37,809 nucleotides of DNA. Source: Kiloniellaceae bacterium. GTDB taxonomy: Bacteria; Pseudomonadota; Alphaproteobacteria; Kiloniellales; J153. Shown here piece by piece: positions 7,730 through 16,089 of this stretch. The position numbers and the translations under genes were made by a program. The stretch's first letter is position 1. The number at the start of each line of letters is the position of its first letter. A model generated the notes under the pieces. It was given only the letters and a program-made list of their open reading frames with translations. It searched no databases and had not been told where the DNA came from. The stretch lies in contig JAJFGP010000030.1 of the NCBI GenBank assembly GCA_021776055.1, forward strand, positions 1-37,809, in the 5' to 3' direction.

Positions 7730-8482
7730 ATGGAATCTTTAATGGCTAAAAAGAATGCGGGCACCCTCTGGGAGACGGTTCGCACCGTTCTCTACGCGGT
7801 AGCGATCGCCATCACGATTCGCATATTTGCCTACGAGCCATTCAATATTCCCTCGGGTTCGATGATTCCGACCTTGTTGGTCGGCGATTACCTGTTCGTT
7901 TCCAAGTTCTCCTACGGATACAGCCGCTATTCGCTGCCCTGGGGATTGCCTTGGATCGAGGGACGTATCTTGGCGGACCAGCCGGAGCGTGGCGACGTGG
8001 TCGTTTTCAAGCTGCCCAAGGACAACAAGACCGACTACATCAAGCGGCTGGTGGGCTTGCCCGGCGATACCATTCAGGTGGTCAAGGGCATCCTGCAGAT
8101 CAACGGCACGCCGGTGCAGCGGGAGAAGGTCGAGGAGATGAAGGTCCCGATCCAGGGCGCTTTTTTCACCCAGGTCACCGAGTACATCGAGACCTTGCCG
8201 AACGGCCGCAAGCATCGCATCTGGGAACGTAGCGACGAGGAAATGCTGGATAACACACCGGTCTATACGGTGCCGGCGGGCCACTACTTTGCCATGGGGG
8301 ATAACCGCGACAGCAGTCAGGACAGCCGGGTTACCTCCGCGGTCGGGCCTGTCCCCTTCGAGAACCTGGTCGGCCGCGCTGAATTTCTGTTCTTCTCACA
8401 CGACGATAGCGCGCGGTTGTGGGAGATCTGGAAGTGGCCGTTCGCCATCCGCTACAGCCGTCTTGGCGATGGAATCGAGTAA
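7730..8482 (+). CDS. lepB: Signal peptidase I
   Basis: LepB cleaves signal peptides from exported proteins at the periplasmic face of the inner membrane. It has 250 residues with one N-terminal transmembrane segment (about 15-33). The catalytic Ser is in PSGSMIPTL (Ser44) and the general-base Lys is in DYIKRLVGLPGD (Lys105). The box GHYFAMGDNRDSSQDSR is complete. Two starts are possible: ATG 7730 (AAGAG at 5 nt) and ATG 7742 (GGAA at 6 nt), the latter giving MAKKNAGTLWETVRT, close to typical alphaproteobacterial LepB. The rnc ATG lies inside its last codons (14-bp overlap). Confidence 0.95.
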   Translation: MESLMAKKNAGTLWETVRTVLYAVAIAITIRIFAYEPFNIPSGSMIPTLLVGDYLFVSKFSYGYSRYSLPWGLPWIEGRILADQPERGDVVVFKLPKDNKTDYIKRLVGLPGDTIQVVKGILQINGTPVQREKVEEMKVPIQGAFFTQVTEYIETLPNGRKHRIWERSDEEMLDNTPVYTVPAGHYFAMGDNRDSSQDSRVTSAVGPVPFENLVGRAEFLFFSHDDSARLWEIWKWPFAIRYSRLGDGIE

Positions 8483-9179
8483 AGCCGAGACGGATCTTGC
8501 CGGCTTGGCGGAGCGCCTGGGGCATATTTTCGCGGAACCAGATTTGCTGCGCGAGGCGCTAACTCACCCCAGCGCCGCTGTCCGCCGTCCGGATGGGACA
8601 GGCGACAGCAGCTATCAACGCCTGGAGTTCCTGGGCGATCGGGTGCTTGGCCTGGTGGTCGCCGATATGCTTCTGCACCGGTTTCCGAATGAGGCGGAAG
8701 GGCTGCTGGCCCTGCGGCATGTGGATCTGGTGCGCCGGGAAACCCTGGCGGATGTGGGCCGCCGTCTGGACCTTGGCCAATACCTGCGCCTGGCCAAGGG
8801 AGAGGAGGCCGCGGGCGAGCGTGACAATCCGGCGCTGTTGTCGGATGCCTGCGAGGCCGTCATCGGCGCCTTGTACCTGGACGGCGGGCTATCGGCCGCG
8901 CGCGCGGTGATCGAGGAGCACTGGGCGCCCATGCTGGAGGCGACGGGCCATCCGCCCCAGGATGCGAAAACGGCCCTGCAGGAATGGGCGCAAGCGCGCG
9001 CCCTACCGTTGCCCGACTATCAGGAAGTCGACCGAACCGGTCCGGCCCACGAGCCCGTTTTCACCGTGGAGGTACACTTGGAGGGCCAACCGACCGAGCG
9101 CGGGGAAGGGCGATCCAAGCGCCTCGCCGAGCAAACCGCGGCCGAACGGCTGCTCAATCGTCTCGGTGCCAATGTCTGA
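8469..9179 (+). CDS. rnc: Ribonuclease III
   Basis: RNase III cuts double-stranded RNA in rRNA maturation and mRNA control. The ATG at 8469 gives 236 residues; the frame stays open upstream inside lepB but has no RNase III similarity there. The signature QRLEFLGDRVLGLVVAD holds Glu53 and Asp57, and LLSDACEAVIGALYLDGG holds Asp126 and Glu129, so the catalytic metal site is complete. A double-stranded RNA-binding domain follows from about residue 163 (DAKTALQEWAQ) to the end (RLAEQTAAERLLNRLG). It overlaps lepB by 14 bp and era by 8 bp, forming the conserved lepB-rnc-era unit. Confidence 0.95.
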   Translation: MESSKAETDLAGLAERLGHIFAEPDLLREALTHPSAAVRRPDGTGDSSYQRLEFLGDRVLGLVVADMLLHRFPNEAEGLLALRHVDLVRRETLADVGRRLDLGQYLRLAKGEEAAGERDNPALLSDACEAVIGALYLDGGLSAARAVIEEHWAPMLEATGHPPQDAKTALQEWAQARALPLPDYQEVDRTGPAHEPVFTVEVHLEGQPTERGEGRSKRLAEQTAAERLLNRLGANV

Positions 9180-10086
9180 TAATGATGCCGGGCGAACGCG
9201 CTGCGGATTTGCCGCCCTGGTCGGGGCGCCGAATGCGGGAAAATCGACGCTGCTGAACCGCCTGGTGGGCGCCAAGATCTCCATCGTCACCCACAAGGTG
9301 CAAACCACCCGCAGCCGCGTGCGGGGTGTGGTTTTGGACGGCAACTGTCAGCTCATTTTCGTCGATACGCCGGGCATCTTCACGCCGAAACGCCGGCTCG
9401 AACGGAGCATGGTGGCCAGCGCCTGGGGCGAGACGAAAGACGCGGACGAGGTGGTCCTCATCGTCGATTCCACCCGGTCCGGGATCGGCGGCGATACGCG
9501 GTTGATCATCGATGGGCTGAAGGCGCGCGGGCGAACCGCCATCTTGGTGCTGAACAAGGTCGACCTGTGCAAGCGCGAGCGGCTGCTGCCGCTGGCCGCC
9601 GCCTTCGAGGCAGAGGGGGTCTTTTCCCGTACCTTCATGCTCTCGGCGCTCGGCGGCGACGGGGTCGAGGATCTGCGCCACTACCTGGCCGAGCGCATGC
9701 CCGAGGGGCCATGGTTGTTCCCCGCCGACGCGCTATCGGATTTGCCCGAGCGGCTGCTCGCCGCCGAAGTAACGCGCGAGAAGCTGTTCCTCAATCTGCA
9801 TCAGGAGTTGCCCTACTCGCTGACCGTCCAGACAGGCGACTGGCAGGACTTCGACAATGGCAGCGCCCGCATCGAGCAGACCATCACCGTGCTGCGCGAT
9901 TCCCATAAAGCCATGTGCCTGGGCAAGGGCGGGCGCACCATCAAGGCGGTACGCGAGGCCGCCCAGGCCGAACTGGAAACCATCCTAGGCCGCAAAGTGC
10001 ATCTTTTCCTGCTGGTGAAGGTGCGCGAAAATTGGCTGGAGGATCGCGCCCACTACCAACACTGGGGCCTGGATTTCGACGCCTGA
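9172..10086 (+). CDS. era: GTPase Era
   Basis: Era is an essential GTPase that binds the 3' end of 16S rRNA and assists 30S assembly. The ATG at 9172 gives 304 residues. The G motifs are in order: GAPNAGKST (18-26), TTR in switch I, DTPG (65-68), NKVD (128-131) and SAL. The C-terminal KH domain contains LGKGGRTIKAVREAAQAEL and ends with the family-typical VRENWLEDRAHYQHWG. The start overlaps the rnc stop by 8 bp. recO follows after 21 bp. Confidence 0.96.
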   Translation: MSDNDAGRTRCGFAALVGAPNAGKSTLLNRLVGAKISIVTHKVQTTRSRVRGVVLDGNCQLIFVDTPGIFTPKRRLERSMVASAWGETKDADEVVLIVDSTRSGIGGDTRLIIDGLKARGRTAILVLNKVDLCKRERLLPLAAAFEAEGVFSRTFMLSALGGDGVEDLRHYLAERMPEGPWLFPADALSDLPERLLAAEVTREKLFLNLHQELPYSLTVQTGDWQDFDNGSARIEQTITVLRDSHKAMCLGKGGRTIKAVREAAQAELETILGRKVHLFLLVKVRENWLEDRAHYQHWGLDFDA

Positions 10087-10107
10087 GCATGGGCGGGCGG
10101 CACAGCG

Positions 10108-10827
10108 ATGCATTGGACTGACAGCGGAATCGTTCTTTCGGTACGGCCGCACGGCGAATCGTCGGCGGTAGTGCAGATGCTTACCCAGAATCAAGGCCGC
10201 CACGCCGGCTTGGTGCGTGGCGCCCAGGGCAAGCGCCTGAGCGGGGTCTACCAGCCCGGCAACCTGGTTTCTGTGCGCTGGTCGGGGCGCCTGGCCGAGC
10301 ATTTGGGCAATTTCGAGTGCGAACTGGTGGAAAGCTATGCGGCACGGGTGCTCGACGATCCGCCACGCTTGGCGGCCTTATCCGCCGCCGCCGCGGTGTC
10401 GGAGCGGGCCCTGCCCGAGCGTGAGTCGCACGCGGCTTGCTATGAAGGGTTCCTGGTGCTGCTCGAAGCGCTTTCCGGCGAGCATTGGGCCGAGGTTTAT
10501 GTGCGCTGGGAGATGGCGGTGCTGGCCGAGCTTGGCTTTGGCCTGGATTTGAGCGCCTGTGCCGGTGGCGGGGCCAACGATCAGTTGGCCTACGTCAGCC
10601 CGCGCACGGGCCGCGCCGTCTCGCTGGCCGCCGGCGAGCCTTACCGCGACCGGCTGCTGCCGCTACCCGGCTTTCTCGGCGGCCGGGGCGGTGGCGGTCC
10701 GGACGAGGTCGCGCAAGGCTTGGCGCTGACCGGCTTCTTTCTCGAACGCCACGTCTTCGCCCCGCACCACCAAGCACCTCCCGCCGCCCGGCAGCGCCTG
10801 GCCGAACGCTTTCCGGTAGTGCCGTAG
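10108..10827 (+). CDS. recO: DNA repair protein RecO
   Basis: RecO works with RecR to load RecA onto SSB-coated single-stranded DNA in RecFOR recombination. The 239-residue protein starts MHWTDSGIVLSVRPHGESSAVVQML, matching the N-terminal OB-fold of the family. GRHAGLVRGAQGKR...YQPGNLVSVRW continues that domain and a helical C-terminal domain follows (LLEALSGEHWAEVYVRWEMAVLAELGFGLDL). No CxxC zinc knuckle is present. It closes the conserved rel-to-recO run; the islet begins after it. Confidence 0.9.
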   Translation: MHWTDSGIVLSVRPHGESSAVVQMLTQNQGRHAGLVRGAQGKRLSGVYQPGNLVSVRWSGRLAEHLGNFECELVESYAARVLDDPPRLAALSAAAAVSERALPERESHAACYEGFLVLLEALSGEHWAEVYVRWEMAVLAELGFGLDLSACAGGGANDQLAYVSPRTGRAVSLAAGEPYRDRLLPLPGFLGGRGGGGPDEVAQGLALTGFFLERHVFAPHHQAPPAARQRLAERFPVVP

Positions 10828-10839
10828 TTCGAAACTTTA

Positions 10840-10854
10840 CGTGCTGAAAGCACG
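10840..10854 (+). terminator. Small hairpin after recO
   Basis: CGTGCT-GAA-AGCACG is a perfect 6-bp stem 12 nt after the recO stop. There is no U-run. It may end the long housekeeping run, but this is weakly supported. The rest of the 185-bp gap to 11012 shows no gene that I recognise. Confidence 0.3.
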
Positions 10855-11012
10855 AAGCGGACCCGTTTGTCGGCTTATCCGCCGCAAGCGGTCATCGTTT
10901 CGCGGTGGTCATTGAGTCCGGGATTTAGCCAACAACGGACATTCCGAATAGATACGACAGTGTAGACGGTCCAGGATACAGCACTTAGGCTTATCATAGG
11001 AGAAGACACTGT

Positions 11013-12113
11013 ATGAGTGAACGGTCGAAAACGATGCGTGGCGTGTGGCTCACCGGGCATGGTGACTTCGATATGCTTGAGGTGCGCAGCGATATTCCTG
11101 TTCCCATTCCAGGCCCGCGCGACGTGCTTATTCGCGTAGCTGCGGCGGGCGTTAACAACACGGATATCAACACCCGGACTGGTTGGTATTCGAAGAATGA
11201 CAGCGCCAGTAAAGACGCAAGTTGGACCGGCGCGCCTATTCACTTTCCACTCATCCAGGGCGCCGACGTTTGTGGGCGGATCGTTGCGGTTGGCGAAAGT
11301 GTCAGCATGGACCGTGTCGGTGATCGGGTTTTGGTCGAGCCGTGCATCAGGGAAGCGAACGGAAAAGAGCTAGAGAGCCCCTGGTATTTCGGATCGGAAT
11401 TCGATGGAGGATTCGCCGAATACACAACGGTTGCATCGCGGCACGCCCACAAAATTGAAAGCGAACTGAGCGACACTGAACTTGCCTCGTTTCCGTGTTC
11501 TTATTCCACAGCGGAAAACCTCCTGACACGGTCAAAAACAAGCCCGGGCGACCGGGTTCTCGTCACCGGCGCATCGGGTGGCGTTGGGTCTGCGGTTATT
11601 CAGTTGGCGAGGGCTCGTGGGGCACGGGTCATTGCTGTAACAAGCCCTGCGAAGTCGGAAGCTCTGCTCAGTTTAGGGGCCGAGCAGACGCTCGTACGAG
11701 ATGACAGCGTTGTCGAGAAGCTTGGTCGAGACAGCATCGATGTCGTGATCGATCTGGTTGCAGGACCGCAGTGGCCTGAGTTGCTCGACTCGCTCTGTCC
11801 AGGAGGACGCTATGCTGCGGCGGGCGCGATTGGTGGGCCTATTGTCGAACTCGACATCCGGACGCTTTATCTGAAAGACTTGAGCCTGTTCGGCTGCACG
11901 GTTTTGGGGCCTGAGGTGTTTCCCAATCTGATCGAACACATTGAGCGTGGCCGTATATCCCCTGTTGTGGCCGAGACTTATCCACTTGAGCAGATCGCGG
12001 ACGCACAGGCCGTTTTCATGTCAAAGAAGCACATTGGAAAAATTGTGCTCACAATCTTCCGAGCCACGACCGGACCTGAGGGCATTCCGGACGCGGCTGG
12101 AATGTGGCGGTGA
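11013..12113 (+). CDS. MDR-superfamily alcohol dehydrogenase / quinone oxidoreductase-like protein
   Basis: This 366-residue protein of the medium-chain dehydrogenase/reductase superfamily probably uses NAD(P)H. The GroES-like N-terminal domain has VLIRVAAAGVNNTDI and GADVCGRIVAVGESV, and the Rossmann domain carries GASGGVG at 186-192 followed by AVIQLARARGARVIAVT. The NNTD stretch resembles quinone oxidoreductase-type members, and no four-cysteine structural zinc lobe is visible, so it may be zinc-free; the substrate is unknown. A strong AGGAG lies about 9 nt before ATG 11013. Base composition is noticeably lower in GC than the genes on either side, and it stands alone between recO and the DadA-like gene, which suggests acquisition. 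Confidence 0.8.
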   Translation: MSERSKTMRGVWLTGHGDFDMLEVRSDIPVPIPGPRDVLIRVAAAGVNNTDINTRTGWYSKNDSASKDASWTGAPIHFPLIQGADVCGRIVAVGESVSMDRVGDRVLVEPCIREANGKELESPWYFGSEFDGGFAEYTTVASRHAHKIESELSDTELASFPCSYSTAENLLTRSKTSPGDRVLVTGASGGVGSAVIQLARARGARVIAVTSPAKSEALLSLGAEQTLVRDDSVVEKLGRDSIDVVIDLVAGPQWPELLDSLCPGGRYAAAGAIGGPIVELDIRTLYLKDLSLFGCTVLGPEVFPNLIEHIERGRISPVVAETYPLEQIADAQAVFMSKKHIGKIVLTIFRATTGPEGIPDAAGMWR

Positions 12114-12446
12114 GGACCGACTCGTGCCAAGACCAGTCGAACGATTGATTCTAGCGAACGCCTACTATGCGGACAAAGCAGCCTCAGTACTGCCGACAAT
12201 CCAAGGCCATACTAGAAAACCTAAAGGAACACGCAGGTTCAAATTCGCAACATCCGTTTGTGTCGCTTCGCGTGCTAGCGGCGCAGTACCGATGATCGTG
12301 CACCAAGGTCTGCCGTTGGGCGCACGGCAGGCGTGATCCGCTGTAACGCTGCCGTTCCTGGCGCTCCTTCGGCGGATTCTCGAACTGAAAGACTGCCCGG
12401 TTGCCGGCGTCCGTGACACGCGGGTGGATTTGGCTCAGATTTAGGA
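12114..12446. other. 333-bp region without a recognisable gene
   Basis: The stretch continues the lower-GC composition of the upstream oxidoreductase and then rises towards the DadA-like gene. Short open frames on both strands match nothing I recognise. One inverted repeat is visible: CTGCCGT (12310-12316) pairs with ACGGCAG (12324-12330) around a 7-nt loop, with no U-run after it. A GGTTCAAATTC string at about 12236 resembles a tRNA T-loop, but the flanks do not form a T-stem. Confidence 0.5.
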
Positions 12447-13700
12447 ATGAGCCCTTCCACGCCAGGCAAACATATCGCCGTCATCGGCGCCGGTATTATC
12501 GGCGTGTGTAGCGCCCTGAGCCTGCAGCGCGAGGGGTTTCGCGTTACCCTGATCGACCAGGGAGAGCCGGGTGAGGGCGCTTCGTTCGGCAACGGCGCCG
12601 TTATCGGTGACGAGGCGGTGGTGCCGGTTGCCACGCCGGGTGTCCTTTGGCGGGTGCCGGGCATGCTCGCCGATCCCCTGGGGCCGTTGGCCATCCGCTG
12701 GTCTTATTTGCCGCGCCTGACGCCGTGGTTGCTGCGCTTCGTGGCCGCCAGCGGCGCACGGCGGGTCGAAGAGATCTCCATCGCCCTGGGCGGACTGATG
12801 GATGGGGCGTTGGCCGCCTACACGCCGCTGCTGGCGCAGGCCGATGCCAAGGACATGATTCGCCGCACCGGCTGGGTCTGCGTCTATGAGAGCGAGGCGG
12901 GCTTCCGCCGCTACCAGCCCATGCTGGAGTTGCAGCGGCGGCGCGGCGTTGCCCTGGAAGTGCTGGAGCCCGAGGCTTTGCGCCAGCTCGAGCCGTCCCT
13001 GGCGCCGATCTTTACCCAGGCGGTGCTGTATCCCGAGGTCGGTCATTCGGTGAACAGCTTTCGCATGGTTCAGGTGCTCGCGGGCGCCTTCCAGAGCAAC
13101 GGCGGTGCCTTGCACCGGGCCGCGGTGCGCGGTTTCGACACCGGGCCCGAGGGGCCGCGCGCGGTGCAGACGGAGGCGGGGCCGCTGCCCTGCGACGGGG
13201 TGGTGGTGGCCGCTGGGGCCTGGTCGAAGCCCCTGGCGGCGGACCTGGGCGCTCCGGTGCCCCTGGAGACCGAGCGCGGCTACCATGTGCAGTTCCCGGA
13301 GCCTGGCATCGCCCCGCGCCTGCCGGTGTACTCCACCGAGCGGGCCTTTGTGGCCACGCCGCTGGAGGTGGGTCTGCGCTGTGCCGGCACCGTGGAGCTG
13401 GGCGGCCTGCAGGCGCCGCCCAATTGGGCCCGCGCCGAGGCCCTGGCCCGGCATGCCCGGCGCTGGTTTCCGAATTTGCAAACCGAGGGGGCGACGCGCT
13501 GGATGGGATTCCGCCCCTCGATGCCGGATTCCCTGCCGGTTATTGGCCGTTCACCGCGCTTTCCCAACGTTTTCCTGGCGTTCGGCCATGGCCATAGCGG
13601 CATGATTCTGGGGGCCCGGACCGGGGCCCTGGTGGCTGCTTTGGCGGCCGACCGGGACCCCGGATTGGACATGACTCCCTACCGGGCGGACCGGTTTTAA
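12447..13700 (+). CDS. FAD-dependent oxidoreductase, DadA-like (D-amino acid dehydrogenase family)
   Basis: This is a 417-residue DAO-family flavoprotein, likely oxidising an amine or D-amino acid. The FAD-binding dinucleotide motif IAVIGAGIIGVCSALSLQREG lies at residues 10-30, with the ribose-binding acidic residue in VTLIDQGE. GHSVNSFRMVQVLAGAF and DGVVVAAGAWSKPLAADLG follow, and near the C-terminus WMGFRPSMPDSLPVIGRSP and FLAFGHGHSGMILGARTGALVA match DadA-type enzymes. The start ATG 12447 is set by the Rossmann motif; AGGA lies almost against it, an unusually short spacing. Substrate cannot be read from the sequence. parC follows after 68 bp. Confidence 0.82.
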   Translation: MSPSTPGKHIAVIGAGIIGVCSALSLQREGFRVTLIDQGEPGEGASFGNGAVIGDEAVVPVATPGVLWRVPGMLADPLGPLAIRWSYLPRLTPWLLRFVAASGARRVEEISIALGGLMDGALAAYTPLLAQADAKDMIRRTGWVCVYESEAGFRRYQPMLELQRRRGVALEVLEPEALRQLEPSLAPIFTQAVLYPEVGHSVNSFRMVQVLAGAFQSNGGALHRAAVRGFDTGPEGPRAVQTEAGPLPCDGVVVAAGAWSKPLAADLGAPVPLETERGYHVQFPEPGIAPRLPVYSTERAFVATPLEVGLRCAGTVELGGLQAPPNWARAEALARHARRWFPNLQTEGATRWMGFRPSMPDSLPVIGRSPRFPNVFLAFGHGHSGMILGARTGALVAALAADRDPGLDMTPYRADRF

Positions 13701-13729
13701 GAGAGTCTCAAGGTTTCCTGGCCCACTTT

Positions 13730-13763
13730 CCTCGAATCCGCTAATCCTCCACAAGTTTCGAGG
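13730..13763 (+). promoter_or_regulatory. Inverted repeat covering the parC ribosome binding site
   Basis: CCTCGAA (13730-13736) pairs perfectly with TTCGAGG (13757-13763) around a 20-nt loop. The right arm contains GAGG at 13760-13763, 5 nt before the parC ATG, so the stem would hide the ribosome binding site. Translational control is inferred. Confidence 0.4.
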
Positions 13764-13768
13764 CGTCC

Positions 13769-16024
13769 ATGGGTCAAGCCGTTATGCCCCAGCCAATTGG
13801 TGAAATTCGCGACGTGCGCCTGCCGAAGGCGTTGGAAGAGCGCTATCTGAGCTATGCGCTCTCGACCATCATGGCGCGCTCGCTGCCGGATGTGCGCGAT
13901 GGCCTGAAGCCGGTTCACCGGCGGCTGCTCTATGCCATGCGGCAGCTTCGCCTCGACCCGAACTCCGGTTTCAAGAAATCCGCCCGCGTGGTCGGCGACG
14001 TGATGGGCAAATTCCATCCGCACGGCGACCAGTCGATCTATGACGCCATGGTGCGCCTGGCCCAGGACTTCGCCCAACGCTATCCGCTGGTCGACGGCCA
14101 GGGCAACTTCGGTAACATCGACGGCGATAACGCCGCCGCTATGCGCTACACCGAGGCGCGGCTGACCGCCGTGGCCGCCGCCCTGATGGAGGGCATCGAC
14201 GAGGATTCGGTCGATTTCCGCGCCACCTACGACGGCGAATCAGAGGAGCCGGCGGTCTTGCCGGCTAATTTCCCCAACCTGCTGGCCAATGGGGCCCAGG
14301 GGATCGCCGTCGGCATGGCAACCTCGATCCCGCCGCACAATGTGGCCGAGATTTGCGATGCCCTGACGCACCTGATCAAGACGCCGAAGGCGACCATCGG
14401 CAAGCTGGTGGAACTAATGCCCGGCCCGGATTTCCCCACCGGCGGGATTTTGGTGGAAAGCCGCGAGTCCATCGTCGATGCCTACAAGACCGGGCGCGGT
14501 GCTTTCCGCCTGCGGGCGCGCTGGGAGTCCGAGACGGCCAAGGGCGGTGTCTACCAGATCGTAGTCACGGAAATCCCGTTCCAGGTGCAGAAATCGCGCC
14601 TGGTGGAAAAGATCGCCGAGTTACTCAGCGCAAAGAAATTGGCCATGCTGGCCGACGTGCGCGACGAGTCGACCGATGTGGTGCGTCTGGTCCTGGAGCC
14701 GAAAAGCCGCAACGTTGATCCCGAAGTGCTGATGGAATCGTTGTTCCGGCAGACCGATCTGGAAGTGCGCATCAGCCTCAACATGAACGTGCTGGATGCT
14801 ACCAATACGCCGCGGGTCATGGATTTGCGCCAAGTCCTGCGTGCCTTCCTCGACCATCGGCACGAGGTTCTGCTGCGCCGGTCGCGGTTCCGCCTCGACA
14901 AGATCGCTCAGCGCTTGGAGGTTCTCGAAGGCTACCTCATCGTCTACCTCAATATCGATGAGGTCATCCGCATCATCCGCGACAAGGACGAGCCCAAACC
15001 GGCCCTGATGCGCCGCTTCAAGCTGAGCGACATGCAGGCCGAGGCCGTCCTCAACATGCGCTTGCGGGCCTTGCGCCGCCTTGAGGAAGAGGGCATGCGC
15101 ACGGAGCACGCGGCCCTGAGCGCCGAGCAATCGGACCTGAAGAAGCTGACCAAGGACGCCAAGAAATCTCTGGAGGAGGGAGGCCGGGTCTGGGCCGCCA
15201 TCGGCGAGCAGATCAAGGCCATGAAGGAGGCCTTTGGTCCGAAGACCGAACTGGGCCGCCGGCATACCGAGCTGGGCGATGCCCCCTCGGAGGTGATTGT
15301 CCCCCTCGAGGCGGTAGTCGAGCGCGAGCCGGTAACCGTGCTCTGTTCCGCCAAGGGTTGGATTCGCGCCCTGAAAGGGCATGTGGAGGACCTCTCCGAT
15401 GCCAAGCACAAGGAAGGTGACCGCGCCCGCTTTACCTTACAGGCGCAGACGACCGACAAGATCCTGATCTTCGCCACAAACGGCCGCTGTTATACGATTG
15501 GCGCCGACAAGCTGCCCGGTGGGCGCGGTTATGGCGAGCCGGTGCGGTTGTTCATCGACCTGCCGAACGACCAGGATATTGTCAGCCTGTTCGCCTATTG
15601 CCCCGGCCAGAAGCTGATTGTCGCCTCGACGGACGGGCGCGGTTTTGTGGTGCCTGAGGACGAGATCGTGGCGCAGACCAAGAACGGCAAGCAGGTCCTC
15701 AACGTCGCCGCCGATACGGAAGCCGCTATCTGCCGGCCGGTCGAGGGCGACATGGTGGCGTGCATCGGCGAGAACCGGAAACTGCTGATTTTCCCGTTGG
15801 ACGAGGTGCCGGAAATGACCCGGGGCCGGGGCACGATCCTGCAAAAATTCAAGGATGGCGGATTGTCGGACGTGAAGACCTTTGTCCGGGCCGAGGGCCT
15901 GACTTGGTCAATCGGTGCCGGGCGCGTGCGCTCGGAAACGCAATTGTCCGACTGGATCGGCAAACGCGCCGCCGCCGGCCGCCTGCCGCCGAAGGGATTT
16001 CCCAAGGCCAACAAGTTCGGCTAA
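13769..16024 (+). CDS. parC: DNA topoisomerase IV subunit A
   Basis: ParC is the DNA-cutting subunit of topoisomerase IV, which unlinks daughter chromosomes together with ParE. It has 751 residues. The breakage-reunion domain shows [22 protein letters not shown], the quinolone region [21 protein letters not shown], and the catalytic tyrosine in [11 protein letters not shown] (Tyr127). [31 protein letters not shown] follows. The coiled-coil segment is near 380-480, and the C-terminal beta-pinwheel is shorter than in GyrA and lacks a canonical GyrA box, which favours ParC over GyrA. At the position of E. coli Ser80 there is Gln88, and at Glu84 there is Asp92. ATG 13769 has GAGG 5 nt upstream. 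Confidence 0.94.
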   Translation: MGQAVMPQPIGEIRDVRLPKALEERYLSYALSTIMARSLPDVRDGLKPVHRRLLYAMRQLRLDPNSGFKKSARVVGDVMGKFHPHGDQSIYDAMVRLAQDFAQRYPLVDGQGNFGNIDGDNAAAMRYTEARLTAVAAALMEGIDEDSVDFRATYDGESEEPAVLPANFPNLLANGAQGIAVGMATSIPPHNVAEICDALTHLIKTPKATIGKLVELMPGPDFPTGGILVESRESIVDAYKTGRGAFRLRARWESETAKGGVYQIVVTEIPFQVQKSRLVEKIAELLSAKKLAMLADVRDESTDVVRLVLEPKSRNVDPEVLMESLFRQTDLEVRISLNMNVLDATNTPRVMDLRQVLRAFLDHRHEVLLRRSRFRLDKIAQRLEVLEGYLIVYLNIDEVIRIIRDKDEPKPALMRRFKLSDMQAEAVLNMRLRALRRLEEEGMRTEHAALSAEQSDLKKLTKDAKKSLEEGGRVWAAIGEQIKAMKEAFGPKTELGRRHTELGDAPSEVIVPLEAVVEREPVTVLCSAKGWIRALKGHVEDLSDAKHKEGDRARFTLQAQTTDKILIFATNGRCYTIGADKLPGGRGYGEPVRLFIDLPNDQDIVSLFAYCPGQKLIVASTDGRGFVVPEDEIVAQTKNGKQVLNVAADTEAAICRPVEGDMVACIGENRKLLIFPLDEVPEMTRGRGTILQKFKDGGLSDVKTFVRAEGLTWSIGAGRVRSETQLSDWIGKRAAAGRLPPKGFPKANKFG

Positions 16025-16078
16025 CGGCAGATATCCACAACCTTTAATCGATAGTGGATGATCCGGTACCCGTGGTCG

Positions 16079-16084
16079 TATAAT
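16079..16084 (+). promoter_or_regulatory. Perfect -10 element TATAAT directly before the DUF3108 gene
   Basis: TATAAT ends 5 nt before the ATG at 16090, so transcription would start at or within one base of the start codon. No ribosome binding site fits in between. The -35 region near 16055-16061 (TGGATGA) is poor. This suggests a leaderless mRNA, if the promoter is real. Confidence 0.45.
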
Positions 16085-16089
16085 GGGCC

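Noticed and set aside
7778-7792. GTTC-N5-GTTC resembling the alphaproteobacterial LexA box
   Set aside because: The consensus needs N7 spacing, and the sequence lies inside lepB.
10875-11243. A 122-codon minus-strand open frame spanning the gap before the oxidoreductase
   Set aside because: More than half overlaps the start of the plus-strand MDR gene, and the rest shows no domain or ribosome binding site.
12230-12252. GGTTCAAATTC resembling a tRNA T-loop
   Set aside because: The flanking bases do not pair as a 5-bp T-stem and no anticodon or acceptor arm can be drawn around it.
12441-13481. A 346-codon open frame on the minus strand opposite the DadA-like gene
   Set aside because: The plus strand encodes an intact FAD enzyme with clear motifs over the same bases; the minus reading is low-complexity and rich in Gln, His, Arg and Gly, typical of antisense frames in GC-rich DNA.
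14621-15409. A 262-codon minus-strand open frame opposite parC
   Set aside because: It is an antisense frame of a well-conserved gene with no recognisable product.
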